From the NCBI RefSeq assembly GCF_011067745.1, contig NZ_JAAMPJ010000005.1, positions 214,955 through 278,954 of the forward strand: a stretch of DNA of 64,000 nucleotides, written 5' to 3'. Source of the stretch: Lentzea alba (GTDB lineage Bacteria > Actinomycetota > Actinomycetes > Mycobacteriales > Pseudonocardiaceae). Below the pieces are notes generated by a model. It searched no databases. It saw nothing but the letters and a program-made list of their open reading frames with translations, and was not told the origin of the DNA. A program made the position numbers and the translations under genes. Position 1 is the stretch's first letter; each line of letters starts with the position of its first letter. Positions 32,241 through 41,238 of the stretch are shown piece after piece.

Positions 32241-33737
32241 ATGGCCCCCCAGTACGACGCGGTGGTCGTCGGCGCCGGGTTCGGCGGTATGGGCGCGGCG
32301 ATCGAGCTCAAGCGGCTCGGCCACCACGACCTGCTGATCCTGGAACGGGAGGACGACCTCGGCGGCACGTGGCACGTGAACCGCTATCCCGGCCTCGCCG
32401 TGGACATCCCGTCCTCGACCTACTCCTACTCGTTCGAACCGAATCCGCACTGGTCACGGCTGTTCGCGCCGGGCGAGGAGCTCAAGCGGTACGCCGAGCA
32501 CGTGGCGGACAAGTACGACCTGCGTTCGTCGATGCGCTTCGGCGTGACGGTGACCGGCGCGAGCTGGCGGGACGATCACTGGGAGGTCGTCGCGGGCGGC
32601 GAGACGATCACCGCGCGATACCTGGTGACCGCCACGGGATTCCTGTCCATGCCGAAGAAGCCCGACATCGCGGGCATCGACGCGTTCGCGGGCAAGGTGA
32701 TCCACACCGCCGCGTGGGAGCCGACGGACCTCACCGGCAAAAGGGTGGCGATCATCGGCACCGGCGCCACGGCCGTGCAGCTGATCCCCGAACTCGCGAA
32801 GTCCGCGGCCGCGTTGACGGTGTTCCAGCGGACGCCGATCTGGGTGAGCCCCAAGCCCGACTACCGGATCCCGCGGGCCGCCCGGACGGTGTTCGCACGG
32901 CTGCCGTTCGTCCAGCGGGCCGCGCGGTGGCTGGGCAGCTCGGTCCTCGAGCTGATGATGATCTCGGGAGTCGTGCACTACAGGCAGTTGCGCGTCGCGA
33001 ACCGGCTGGCGGAGTGGTGGTGCCGCAAGCACTTGCACCGCCAGGTCCGCGATCCCGAACTGCGCCGCCAGCTCACGCCGGACTACTCGTTCGGTTGCAA
33101 GCGGCCAACGTTCTCCAACGACTACTTCCGCACGTTCACCAAACCGCACGTGCGCCTCGAAACGTCCACCGTCGAACGCGTCGACGCCACCGGTCTCGTG
33201 ACCGCGAACCGCCGCGTGGACGTCGATGTTCTGGTCCTGGCAACGGGATTCAACCTCTGGGACACCAACTTCCCCGCGTTCCAGGTGATCGGCCGCGACG
33301 GCAGGGACCTCGGCGTGTGGTGGCGGCAGAACCGGTTCCAGGCCTACGAAGGCGTGACGGTGCCGGGCTTTCCGAACTACCTGTCGCTCAACAGTCCCTA
33401 CTCCTACAGCGGACTGTCGTACTTCACGACGATCGAGTGCCAGATGAAGCACATCCGGCGGCTGTTCACCGCGATGCACTCACGCGACGCCTCGCTGTTC
33501 GAGGTCACCCAGCAGGCCAACGACGAGTTCCTCGACCGCATGCGCACGAAGGTCACGCGGAACTCGGTGTTCTCGCTCGGCCACTGCGCCACCGCGCACA
33601 GCTACTACTTCAACCAGCACGGTGAAGCCACCCTGCTCCGGCCGACCTCGACGATCAGCGCCCACCGGGCAGCGGACCGCTTCCCGGTGGAGCACTACAC
33701 GTACGCGCCGGTCAACGAGCGTCAAGAGTCCGCTTGA
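32241..33737 (+). CDS. Baeyer-Villiger-type flavin monooxygenase
   Basis: 498 residues. FAD motif VVVGAGFGGMGAAIEL, the fingerprint FAGKVIHTAAW (FxGxxxHxxxW) near residue 152, and NADPH motif VAIIGTGATAVQL near 170 identify a class B monooxygenase that oxidizes ketones or heteroatoms. Length is typical. The start is preceded by GAGG at 8 bp. The divergent TetR gene is its probable regulator. It overlaps the convergent SRPBCC gene by 26 bp. The substrate is unknown. Confidence 0.88.
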   Translation: MAPQYDAVVVGAGFGGMGAAIELKRLGHHDLLILEREDDLGGTWHVNRYPGLAVDIPSSTYSYSFEPNPHWSRLFAPGEELKRYAEHVADKYDLRSSMRFGVTVTGASWRDDHWEVVAGGETITARYLVTATGFLSMPKKPDIAGIDAFAGKVIHTAAWEPTDLTGKRVAIIGTGATAVQLIPELAKSAAALTVFQRTPIWVSPKPDYRIPRAARTVFARLPFVQRAARWLGSSVLELMMISGVVHYRQLRVANRLAEWWCRKHLHRQVRDPELRRQLTPDYSFGCKRPTFSNDYFRTFTKPHVRLETSTVERVDATGLVTANRRVDVDVLVLATGFNLWDTNFPAFQVIGRDGRDLGVWWRQNRFQAYEGVTVPGFPNYLSLNSPYSYSGLSYFTTIECQMKHIRRLFTAMHSRDASLFEVTQQANDEFLDRMRTKVTRNSVFSLGHCATAHSYYFNQHGEATLLRPTSTISAHRAADRFPVEHYTYAPVNERQESA

Positions 33738-34113
33738 TGACGTCCAGGCCGCGCGTCATCGACTCGGCGATGGGCGCGGCCAGCCGGTCGGGCAGCACGT
33801 CCCGGGTCCACACCAGCCGGCAGCGCCGTTCGCCGTCGGGGAACGCCTGCATGGACGCGTTGTCGTGCTCCGGTTCCACGGAGCCGCCAACGATCGAGTA
33901 GGCGATTCGGCGTGCGTCGTCGTCGACACCGATCCGCCGTTCCCTGACCACCGTGCCGTCGGCGAACGTGACGGTCCGATAGTCGCCTTCTGCCTGTGTG
34001 TCCACCACGAACCCCGGTGCCATCCGCGACGGGCCGGTGGCGAACTCGCCGATCACCTTCCACACGTCGTCGGCGCTGGACTCGATCACGACTTCAATGC
34101 TGATGGACGCCAT
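33712..34113 (-). CDS. SRPBCC (START-like) family protein
   Basis: 133 residues. Begins with the helix-grip pattern SISIEVVIESSADDVWKVIG and continues with the curved sheet (RTVTFADGTVVRERR). These proteins bind hydrophobic ligands or act as small cyclases or dehydratases. The start overlaps the stop of the VOC gene (TGATG), so the two are co-translated. Function unknown. Confidence 0.75.
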   Translation of the reverse strand: MASISIEVVIESSADDVWKVIGEFATGPSRMAPGFVVDTQAEGDYRTVTFADGTVVRERRIGVDDDARRIAYSIVGGSVEPEHDNASMQAFPDGERRCRLVWTRDVLPDRLAAPIAESMTRGLDVIKRTLDAR

Positions 34114-34466
34114 CACGCCACCAGACACAGCAGGTGGCCCTGCGGGTCGGCCAGGACGGTCCACTGCCCGTCGCCGGGCTGGAACTCCGGTTTGGTGGCA
34201 CCGAGTTCGAGCAGCTGCTTGACCGCGAGGTCGACGTCGGCGACCTGGAAGTCCAGGTGCGCCTGCTTGTCCGAGCCGGGCCACGCGGGTGGCTGGTAAC
34301 CGGGCACGCGGACGAGGGCGAGCTGCACGCCGTCCTCGCCCAGGTAGACGGAGTCGTCGTCGCTCGAGGTGACCTTCCACCCGGTGACCGCGCGGTAGAA
34401 CTCGGCCAGCGGACCGGGGTCGGCGCAGTCGAGGACGATCGTGGTGAGCTGAGCCAGGGCCGGCAT
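34113..34466 (-). CDS. VOC/glyoxalase-family protein
   Basis: 117 residues with two beta-alpha-beta-beta-beta units (TTIVLDCADPGPLAEFYR, then AHLDFQVADVDLAVKQLL). This is the vicinal-oxygen-chelate fold, which includes glyoxalases, dioxygenases and resistance proteins. The C-terminal TVLADPQGHLLCLV is common in actinomycete paralogs of unknown role. It forms a two-gene unit with the SRPBCC gene. Confidence 0.8.
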   Translation of the reverse strand: MPALAQLTTIVLDCADPGPLAEFYRAVTGWKVTSSDDDSVYLGEDGVQLALVRVPGYQPPAWPGSDKQAHLDFQVADVDLAVKQLLELGATKPEFQPGDGQWTVLADPQGHLLCLVA

Positions 34467-34577
34467 GGTGTTTCGCTCCTTCTGGGTTGACGCGCACCAG
34501 CCTGCATCGACGTCGCCCGCCGGGTCTTGAACATCCTTGCGCCGAAAATTGTCAGACCCCGCCCCTAGCCTGAAGGG

Positions 34578-35420
34578 GTGCTCTCCTTCAACGCTCTCGC
34601 GGCACGTCCGGAGTTCACCGTGGCCGCGGTGGACTGCCGCGACGACCACCGCGGTTGGTCGGCCGAGCAGCCGCGCGCGGACGTGCGGCTCGTGCTCGTG
34701 CGCAGCGGTGGGTTCCGCCGCCGGGTCCGCGGCATGTGCACCGATCTCGACCGGACGGTCGGTTATCTCGGGCTGCCCGGCGAGGAGGAGCACTTCAGCC
34801 ATCCCGCCGGCGGCGACGTGTGCACGTCGATCAGCATGAGACCCGACCTGTGGCGTTCTCTGGCAGGCGATGCGGCGCGGTTGGCGGGTTCGACGCTGTA
34901 CGTGGACGGGAAGCTCGACCTGGCCCATCGACGGCTGCTGGCGGCCGACGCCGACAGCGCCGCCGAGGGGTTGGTCGGCCTGGTGGCGCAGGCCGTCCAG
35001 CAGGTGGTCACCACGACGGTCCCCGGCGGCCCCGGCGACTCGGCACTGGTCGCGAAGGCTCGTACCGTGATCGGTGACGACCATCCGGCATCGGCGAACC
35101 TGATCCCGCTCGCCGAACTGCTCGGCGTCTCGCCCTACCGGTTGAGCCGCGCCTTCAGCCGCGAGCTCGGGGTGTCGTTGACCCGCTATCGCAACGGGGT
35201 TCGCGTCGCTCGCGCACTGGATCGACTGGAGCAGGGCGAGCCGAGCCTCGCCGCGCTCGCCGCCGATCTGGGGTTCTCCGACCAGGCCCATCTGTGCCGG
35301 ACCGTGCGCGAGCACCTCGGCCACACGCCAACCGCACTGCGCAGACTTCTCGGGGCAAATCGAACATCGAGCCCGACAAAGGAATCTTCGGCAGCAATCC
35401 GTCCAAACGCGATCGAATAG
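34578..35420 (+). CDS. AraC-family regulator
   Basis: 280 residues. A beta-rich N-terminal sensor of about 160 residues is followed by an AraC double helix-turn-helix (LAELLGVSPYRLSRAFSREL, DLGFSDQAHLCRTVREHLG). GTG start. It is divergent from the VOC-SRPBCC pair with 111 bp between starts and may control it. The C-terminal 20 residues are low-complexity. Confidence 0.82.
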   Translation: MLSFNALAARPEFTVAAVDCRDDHRGWSAEQPRADVRLVLVRSGGFRRRVRGMCTDLDRTVGYLGLPGEEEHFSHPAGGDVCTSISMRPDLWRSLAGDAARLAGSTLYVDGKLDLAHRRLLAADADSAAEGLVGLVAQAVQQVVTTTVPGGPGDSALVAKARTVIGDDHPASANLIPLAELLGVSPYRLSRAFSRELGVSLTRYRNGVRVARALDRLEQGEPSLAALAADLGFSDQAHLCRTVREHLGHTPTALRRLLGANRTSSPTKESSAAIRPNAIE

Positions 35421-35439
35421 CGAGGTGTGAACAAGTCAG

Positions 35440-36105
35440 CTGCAGTCCGGTTCGACTGTCCGCGAGCGGCGGCACCGCGCCGCACACCTGGTCCGCCACC
35501 GGTCCGCCACCGGCCTGTCGATCAACTCGGGCACCGACACCATCTCCGGCACGCCCACCGCCGCCGGTTCCTCGACCGTCTCGGTGACCGCCAAGGACAG
35601 CACCGGCAAGAGCGGCTCCGCGTCGTTCAGCTGGACCGTCGGCACGAGCGGCGGCGCCTGTTCCGGCCAGAAGATCGCCAACCCGGGCTTCGAGTCCGGC
35701 ACCGCCTCCTGGACGGCCACCTCGGGCGTCATCGGCCAGCACAGCGCCCAGCCCGCCCGCTCCGCCACGCGGTCGTCCTGGCTGAACGGCAAGGGCTCGT
35801 CGAACACCGCCTCGCTGTCCCAGTCGGTGACGATCCCCGCCGGCTGCAAGGCGTCGCTGACGTTCTACCTGCACATCGACACCAATAAGACCGGCAGCAC
35901 CGTCTGGGACAAGCTGACGGTCACCGCAGGCAGCACCACGCTCGGCACGTTCTCGAACACGAACGCCGCGGCAGGCTACGTGCTCAAGACGTTCGACGTG
36001 TCCTCCTTCGCAGGTCAGACGGTGACCTTCAAGTTCACCGGCGCGGAGGACAGCTCGCTGCAGACGTCGTTCGTGATCGACGACACGGCACTCACCCTCA
36101 GCTGA
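35440..36105 (+). pseudogene. decayed C-terminal part of a secreted protein
   Basis: The open frame at about 35584-36105 encodes a putative Ig domain ([18 protein letters not shown]) and a carbohydrate-binding or P-like beta domain ([14 protein letters not shown] to [11 protein letters not shown]), modules usual at the C-terminus of secreted actinomycete proteases and glycosidases. There is no signal peptide or catalytic domain. Upstream, the same Ig domain continues in another frame ([16 protein letters not shown]); the frame changes exactly at a tandem 11-bp repeat (TCCGCCACCGG twice). The gene is therefore both truncated and frameshifted. Confidence 0.7.
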
Positions 36106-36143
36106 ATCACCTAGCCTGAGCACCTCGAAAGCGAGGGGTGCTC

Positions 36144-36761
36144 ATGAACAAGCAGGCCTACGCGGTTGCCGCGATCGTCGACTCGATCGCGGCAACCGTG
36201 CGCCGCTTCCGACCCGCGCGCGTCGTCACCAAGCCAGCGCTGATGCCCGCACTAGCCGCCGCCAGCCCTCCCCGCGACCCCGGCATGGCACTCGGCCTCG
36301 CCGGCTCGTGGGCAGGCGACATCGCCCTGCTCGGCGACTCGGACCGCGCCTTCCGCACCGGCCTCGCCAGCTTCCTGGTGGCGCACATCGGTTACACGGC
36401 CGCCCTCGCCCGGCGCTCATCACCGGGTTCCCGCAAGGCCGTGGTGCCGATCGTCGCGGCGTCGTCCGCAGCGGCCTTCGCTTTCGCCCGCGCGGCAGGC
36501 CCTCTCGGCCGCCCGGTGGGCCTCTACGCCCTGACTCTCGGCACGATGGTCGCCGCCGCCTCATCCGTCCGCGGACCGGGCGCACGCCGGGTTTTCGGTG
36601 GTGCGGCGCTGTTCGCGGTGTCGGACTCACTGCTCGGCGCCAGCCGGTTCGTCCTCACGGGACGGGCGGCCCAGATGGCGGCGGCCGGGGTCATGCCGAC
36701 CTACGCGGCCGCGCAGTGGCTGATCCACACGGGGTTCGAGGCGTCCGGCGACCCCGCGTGA
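36144..36761 (+). CDS. YhhN/TMEM86-family membrane protein
   Basis: 205 residues with about seven or eight short hydrophobic helices. The pattern matches the YhhN family (RVVTKPALMPALAAA, LAGSWAGDIALLGDS, LFAVSDSLLGASRF), whose animal members are lysoplasmalogenases. ATG 36144 is preceded by GAGGGG. Enzymatic function in bacteria is not established. It ends 67 bp before the second tRNA-Lys. Confidence 0.75.
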   Translation: MNKQAYAVAAIVDSIAATVRRFRPARVVTKPALMPALAAASPPRDPGMALGLAGSWAGDIALLGDSDRAFRTGLASFLVAHIGYTAALARRSSPGSRKAVVPIVAASSAAAFAFARAAGPLGRPVGLYALTLGTMVAAASSVRGPGARRVFGGAALFAVSDSLLGASRFVLTGRAAQMAAAGVMPTYAAAQWLIHTGFEASGDPA

Positions 36762-36828
36762 AAACCCGTTGGATGCCCTGTGCTAACGTTCTTCATGTCG
36801 GAAACGCGAGTGCCCGACACACAAACAA

Positions 36829-36902
36829 GCGCCGCTAGCTCAGTTGGTTAGAGCAGCTGACTCTTAATCAGCGGGTCCGGGGTTCGAGTCCCTGGCGGCG
36901 TA
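36829..36902 (+). tRNA. tRNA-Lys (CTT), copy 2, attachment site of an integrated element
   Basis: Identical in all 74 bases to the copy at 18517, including acceptor stem, CTT anticodon and T-loop. The integrase gene of the adjacent element ends inside it on the opposite strand. About 45 bp upstream are also similar between the copies, so this is an old gene duplication and not only an attachment-site repeat. Confidence 0.97.
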
Positions 36903-38534
36903 CTCCAGAGAAGCAGGTTGAGATTCGTCTCGACCTGCTTCTTTGCATTTTCCGACCCCATCTTCATTCTCCGTTTCGTCGTTGTGGATCATGGTTTGTG
37001 AGCCCGAGGTGAGCCCGAGACGCGGATGATCTTCGATCGCCGGATGGTCCGGCAGCACGCGGACCGAGGCGACCTTGCGCGGCACGAGGCGGGCGATCCC
37101 CTCAGCAGTCTTGCGGGCGACCTGCGGCAGCACGCCTGTGTAGGTGTCCGCGGTAATGGTGATCGAGGAGTGCCGCAGCATGCTGGACACGACCTTCATG
37201 TCCGCGCCTGAAGCCAGCGCGAAGGTCGCGGCGCCGTGCCGAAGGTCGTGCAGCCGGATCGGCGGCAAGCCAGCTTGCTCGACAAGCTTGTTGAACAGGT
37301 CGGTGACGTCAGCCGGGTGCAACGGTGATCCATCCGGCTCGGTGAACATCAGACCGAGGTCGACCCACGCGTCGCCCGCCGCGTCACGCTCACGTTGCTG
37401 CCGTGAGCGGTGAGCGCGCAGCTCCAGAACCGTCCCGCGGTCGAGCGTGATGATCGCCACGCTGCTGTCCGTCTTCGGAGTACCGAACTCGGTTTCCCAG
37501 CCGACCTGCAACAGCTGGAATCGAATCGCGAGTGTCGCCGCTTCCTCATCGAGATCAACCCAATACTGTCCGAGTCCTTCACCTCGGCGCAGTCCGGCGT
37601 GGGCGAGCAGGTGGAAGAACGCGTACAGCCGGTGGTGCGCGATGAAGTCGAGGAACGCGCCTGTCTGCTCCGGCGTCCAGACCATCACCTTGCCAGGGAT
37701 CTCCCCCGTCTCCAGCCAGCGCGCCACACGGGCTTCGGTCCAGATGAGCGGCTTCGGACGCACCTCCGGCGGCAGCTCGACCCTAACGGCGGGGTTGAGG
37801 GTGATTAGCCCGTCGCCGTGCATCGCGTCGTTGAGGCCCTTGCACGCCGTGGCGACGATCCGGTGCATCGAAGCGATACCGACCGGACGCCGGTACCTCA
37901 CCAGCGCGCGGTGGTCTGGGTCCGGGCTGTTGCGCAGCTCCTCGATCCGCTCGTTGAACTCCTCGATGCGCTCGAACATGAGCGTGAAGTCGGCGCTCTC
38001 CAGCTCATCGAGCCAGATGTCGCCGAGGTACGGCACGAGGTACAGACGGATGTGGGACTCGTAGCTGCGTCGGGTGTTCTTCGAGATGCCCTTCCGCTTC
38101 GGCAACCACTCCAGGAAGTACGGGCCGACCTGGATGCGATCGCGCAGGCCGCCCTTCGGCCGCACCCGGCGACGCACAGTGTCCTCGTCGGGGATCGGCG
38201 TCTGGTTCCTGAGCGCCTCCGCGATGAGGTCACCGACCTGTGTCAGCGCCTTGGTGTCACCGGACCTCGGGATCGCGAGGAGACGTCGAACGAGGTCGAG
38301 TTCGTCCTGCGCCGCGGTCTCGGAGTCGAAGGTCGTGCGGCGGCGAGGGCGCCGTTCACCGTTCGCGTCTGCGGGAAGCTCGATGCGGTAGCCCCACGTG
38401 CCGTGCTCGCTCCTGCGCAGTTTCGGACAGGACTGGCCGAACAGCTTGTTCGTCGCCGGGTTGCGGCACGAACAGCGCTTGAAGGTGGAACCGAGCGCGA
38501 CGCCCTTCGACGCGTCAGGCGTTCTGGATTGCAT
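36864..38534 (-). CDS. tyrosine integrase of a tRNA-Lys element
   Basis: 556 residues. A cysteine-containing N-terminus (CSCRNP, SCPKL) suggests a small zinc site. A SAM-like core-binding domain follows at about 130-250. The catalytic domain has R in HAGLRRGEG, H-x-x-R in LHDLRHGAAT, H in LRHSSIT and the tyrosine in ADTYTG near residue 465. The last 60 residues are read from DNA antisense to the tRNA-Lys and its terminator, ending ARDSNPGPAD. This overlap is usual for actinomycete integrases that target tRNA 3' ends. Xis lies 99 bp upstream. Confidence 0.93.
   Translation of the reverse strand: MQSRTPDASKGVALGSTFKRCSCRNPATNKLFGQSCPKLRRSEHGTWGYRIELPADANGERRPRRRTTFDSETAAQDELDLVRRLLAIPRSGDTKALTQVGDLIAEALRNQTPIPDEDTVRRRVRPKGGLRDRIQVGPYFLEWLPKRKGISKNTRRSYESHIRLYLVPYLGDIWLDELESADFTLMFERIEEFNERIEELRNSPDPDHRALVRYRRPVGIASMHRIVATACKGLNDAMHGDGLITLNPAVRVELPPEVRPKPLIWTEARVARWLETGEIPGKVMVWTPEQTGAFLDFIAHHRLYAFFHLLAHAGLRRGEGLGQYWVDLDEEAATLAIRFQLLQVGWETEFGTPKTDSSVAIITLDRGTVLELRAHRSRQQRERDAAGDAWVDLGLMFTEPDGSPLHPADVTDLFNKLVEQAGLPPIRLHDLRHGAATFALASGADMKVVSSMLRHSSITITADTYTGVLPQVARKTAEGIARLVPRKVASVRVLPDHPAIEDHPRLGLTSGSQTMIHNDETENEDGVGKCKEAGRDESQPASLEYAARDSNPGPAD
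36910..36941 (+). terminator. terminator of tRNA-Lys copy 2
   Basis: A 14-bp stem with one T-G wobble and a TTCG tetraloop, followed by a T-rich stretch. It lies wholly inside the integrase coding sequence on the other strand. Confidence 0.8.
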
Positions 38535-38633
38535 GCCTATGATGCTCGCGCTGCGGGCTGCGCCCGAGCGAGCCCGAGAAATGGGTGAACTTGGCCCGAG
38601 ACATAGGGATCCGTTCGTGTCGAGTGTGGACTG

Positions 38634-38921
38634 TCAGTTACGAGTTCGGCGCTTGTGGATCACCTTCGCCACGATCGGCTGCGGTTGCGAACTCGGAGCC
38701 GACGGCCGTGGAGCCGCTTCGAGTCCAAGTTCCCGCCGCAACTCGGCGGTCGGAACGCGGTAGGCGGAACCGACTCGCACAACGCGACAAGGGAACTCAC
38801 CTTTGCGCGCCAGCGCGTACGAAGTCGTACGTCCGAGTCCGAAAGCCCGGCCGGCGACGACGATGTCGACGACGGCAGGCAGCGCCATGACTTCGGCGAC
38901 GGTCAACGGCTTGGCTGCCAC
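38634..38921 (-). CDS. excisionase-like small DNA-binding protein
   Basis: 95 residues. A MerR/Xis-type winged helix is visible (VVAGRAFGLGRTTSYALAR, then VVRVGSAYRVPTAELRREL), the form of actinomycete Xis proteins. The C-terminal 30 residues are basic and Pro/Ser-rich. It directly precedes the integrase and follows the methyltransferase by 9 bp, so it may be cotranscribed with the methyltransferase operon. Confidence 0.85.
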   Translation of the reverse strand: MAAKPLTVAEVMALPAVVDIVVAGRAFGLGRTTSYALARKGEFPCRVVRVGSAYRVPTAELRRELGLEAAPRPSAPSSQPQPIVAKVIHKRRTRN

Positions 38922-38930
38922 GGTGCCACC

Positions 38931-39755
38931 TCATTCCTGCTCCGCAAAGCGGGCTATCGCAAGATCGTGGAACGCGGGGTTGAGGTCGATGCCTATGTAC
39001 GAGCAACCGAGCTGCCGCGCAGCCAGTCCCGTTGTCGCCGTGCCGCTGAACGGGTCGAGCACGACGCCGCCCGGCGGGCACCCGAGTCCGATCGCCCGCC
39101 GTGCGATCTCGATCGGTCCCACCGCGGTGTGTTCGCGATAGGGCTGAGCGGGCACGCTCCACACGTCCCCGAGTGGTGCATCGGTAGGTGCGAAGTAGTG
39201 GTCCTTCGATGTCGCGAACAGGAAGACGGACTCGTAGCAGGTGCCGAGCCGGTCGCGCACGCACTCGGGCCGGGCGTTCGGCTTGTGCCAGACGACCGCG
39301 TTCCGCAGCACCCAGCCGTCTTCCTGCAACGCGAACGCCGCCCGCCACGGAACTCCGATCAGGCTCTTCCGCAGCGCTCGGGACTGAGGTGGCCGATGAG
39401 TGCCGTGGCGACGCCGTCGGACCTCGTCGCTTGCAGTAGGTGCGGTCGAGCCGACGGCGACGTAGTTTCCCCACGAGCCGCCGTAGGAGTCGCCGAGGTT
39501 CAGCCAGCAGGTTCCCTGCGGTGTCAGCACTCGGCGCACCTCGGCGAACACCAGTCGCAGGACATGTACGTAGTCCTCGACGAGCGACTCGTGTCCGTAC
39601 TGTCCCTGCACCCCGTAGTCGCGGTGCCCCCAGTACGGCGGTGAGGTCACCACGCAGTCGACGGAGCATCCGTCCAGCTGGCGCAGCACCTGCAACGCAT
39701 CACCGATGTGAAGCTCAACGCCGGTGCTTCGGTAGTAGAGCGAGCCATCACTCAC
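38931..39755 (-). CDS. DNA methyltransferase (N4-C/N6-A type), intact motifs
   Basis: 274 residues. Catalytic motif IV is TSPPYWG near residue 38, and SAM-binding motif I is LDPFSGTATTGLAARQLG near 240; the IV-before-I order indicates a beta-class enzyme. GTG 39755 has GAGGAG 8 bp upstream. No restriction endonuclease is recognisable nearby, so it looks like an orphan modification enzyme. The start overlaps the preceding methyltransferase-like gene. Confidence 0.9.
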   Translation of the reverse strand: MSDGSLYYRSTGVELHIGDALQVLRQLDGCSVDCVVTSPPYWGHRDYGVQGQYGHESLVEDYVHVLRLVFAEVRRVLTPQGTCWLNLGDSYGGSWGNYVAVGSTAPTASDEVRRRRHGTHRPPQSRALRKSLIGVPWRAAFALQEDGWVLRNAVVWHKPNARPECVRDRLGTCYESVFLFATSKDHYFAPTDAPLGDVWSVPAQPYREHTAVGPIEIARRAIGLGCPPGGVVLDPFSGTATTGLAARQLGCSYIGIDLNPAFHDLAIARFAEQE

Positions 39756-40378
39756 GCTGCACTCCTCATCACGTCCGGCGTGACACCGACGAAGTTCCGA
39801 CCGAGCTGTCGTGCCGCGACCGCTGTCGTTCCTTTCGAGCAGAACGGGTCGAGAACGGTGCCGCCTGGTGGACACGTCGCCGCGATGCACCGAAGGGTCA
39901 GCCGCAAACAACCTCCTCGGTTGCCATCTCTTTCTACCGACCACACGTCCCCAGGCCTCTTCGCGCGCAGTTCGCGCACACCCGTTCCCGAGGTCTCACC
40001 GAGTGCATCGAGGTCGAAGTAGTAGGTCCGCTCCTTCACGAGCAGGAAGAGGAGCTCGTGCGCCGAGCCAAGGCGTCGCTCTTCACGCTCTAGCGATATG
40101 GACCGCTGCAGAACGACGGCGTTGCGCACGATCCAGCCGTCCGCCTGCAACGCGAGCGCCGCACGCCAAGGCATGCCCGCCAACTCGTCGCGTTGCCCGG
40201 TATCCGCCAACCGCAGCCACACGCTGCCGGTCTTCGCGAGCACGCGCCGAAGCTCGCCGAACTTCCTCCGGAGGTTGATGACGCCATCTCGCCCTATGGC
40301 GGACGCTGGCCACGCGATCACGCAGTTCACAGACTCGCCGGCCAAGGCTTGGAGGGCCTCCAAGTTCCGCGCCGTCAT
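39752..40378 (-). CDS. methyltransferase-like protein lacking the catalytic motif
   Basis: 208 residues. It parallels its downstream neighbour along its length (PWRAALALQADGWIVRNAVV, RPGDVWSVERDG, CPPGGTVLDPFCSKGTTAVAARQLG), so SAM binding may remain. But the catalytic SPPY position reads IAWPASA, which should abolish base methylation. Its start and stop both overlap neighbours by 4 bp. It may be a non-catalytic partner, or simply a decaying paralog kept in frame. Confidence 0.75.
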   Translation of the reverse strand: MTARNLEALQALAGESVNCVIAWPASAIGRDGVINLRRKFGELRRVLAKTGSVWLRLADTGQRDELAGMPWRAALALQADGWIVRNAVVLQRSISLEREERRLGSAHELLFLLVKERTYYFDLDALGETSGTGVRELRAKRPGDVWSVERDGNRGGCLRLTLRCIAATCPPGGTVLDPFCSKGTTAVAARQLGRNFVGVTPDVMRSAA

Positions 40379-41238
40379 GCCACTCGCCGCCAGCTGTCCT
40401 GCACGACACCGTCTACATCCGCGCAGGCGAAGCTCTCCTCGCCGAGAGGCGTTGCGACTGCTTCCGCTGCCGCGAGTTCGGCGTCGTGCGCGAGCTGGAA
40501 GATGAGCACCTCGTGGTGCGCGTTGAGCGCCATCGGCGCGCCGGCGGTCCGCGCCTGAGAGGCGACACGGCGCTCAGCGAGCGAGGCGTGCGTAACGAGT
40601 CGACTGCCACGCAGCTCCGCAGTCAGCGCAATGCACCGCTCGATCGGTGTCAGCCCGGCTGAGGTCCCAGCGGCGATGAGCGAGGTGGTCAGGTCGACCA
40701 GCGAGCCGTCTGAACGACGGTGAGGACGCGCGACGACTACGACGTGTCCGCCGGGACGCAAAAGCGGCTCGCAGTAGACCACCGTTCTGGCGAGTTCGGT
40801 GACGGACTCGATCGGGTCGCGATCCGGCGTGGTGCGCAGACCGGTCAGAACGAGTCCGACTCGTCCGATCAGCCCGGCCGCTCGGACAGTTGCGAGCGTC
40901 TTCGGCCGGGCATCGAGAACAGAGCCATCCTGCCAGGCGCCCGCGGTCTTCGCGGCGGTGACGTTGGCCCTGGCGAGCGTCCACCACTGCTTGCGGACTG
41001 TCAGTCCGAGCGCATGACGGCCGGCGCGCAGCGCCTCGGTCAGCACGGTGCCCGCGCCGCAGTCAGGGTCCAGGACAAGGTCGCCGGGGCGCGTGTACAT
41101 CGCGATCGCGTGTGCAGCGACAGCAGGTGGAATTCGCTCGCTGTCCGACTCGGTACCGGCGACATAGCCAGCCTCACGCAGCTGCGCCCGAGCGTTGCGC
41201 TGCCCGGTCGGCCATACCGACGTGACACGGTCGTTCAT
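40375..41238 (-). CDS. SAM methyltransferase-like protein, permuted motif order
   Basis: 287 residues. Motif I comes first (LVLDPDCGAGTVLTEALRAG near residue 55). The position of the catalytic motif reads VLTGLRTTP instead of SPPY or NPPY. The N-terminus (VWPTGQRNAR) resembles short cores of TRM11-like methyltransferases. The C-terminal half has a Rossmann-like strand pattern ending HHEVLIFQL. ATGA overlap with the next gene. Target unknown, and catalytic competence doubtful. Confidence 0.7.
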   Translation of the reverse strand: MNDRVTSVWPTGQRNARAQLREAGYVAGTESDSERIPPAVAAHAIAMYTRPGDLVLDPDCGAGTVLTEALRAGRHALGLTVRKQWWTLARANVTAAKTAGAWQDGSVLDARPKTLATVRAAGLIGRVGLVLTGLRTTPDRDPIESVTELARTVVYCEPLLRPGGHVVVVARPHRRSDGSLVDLTTSLIAAGTSAGLTPIERCIALTAELRGSRLVTHASLAERRVASQARTAGAPMALNAHHEVLIFQLAHDAELAAAEAVATPLGEESFACADVDGVVQDSWRRVA

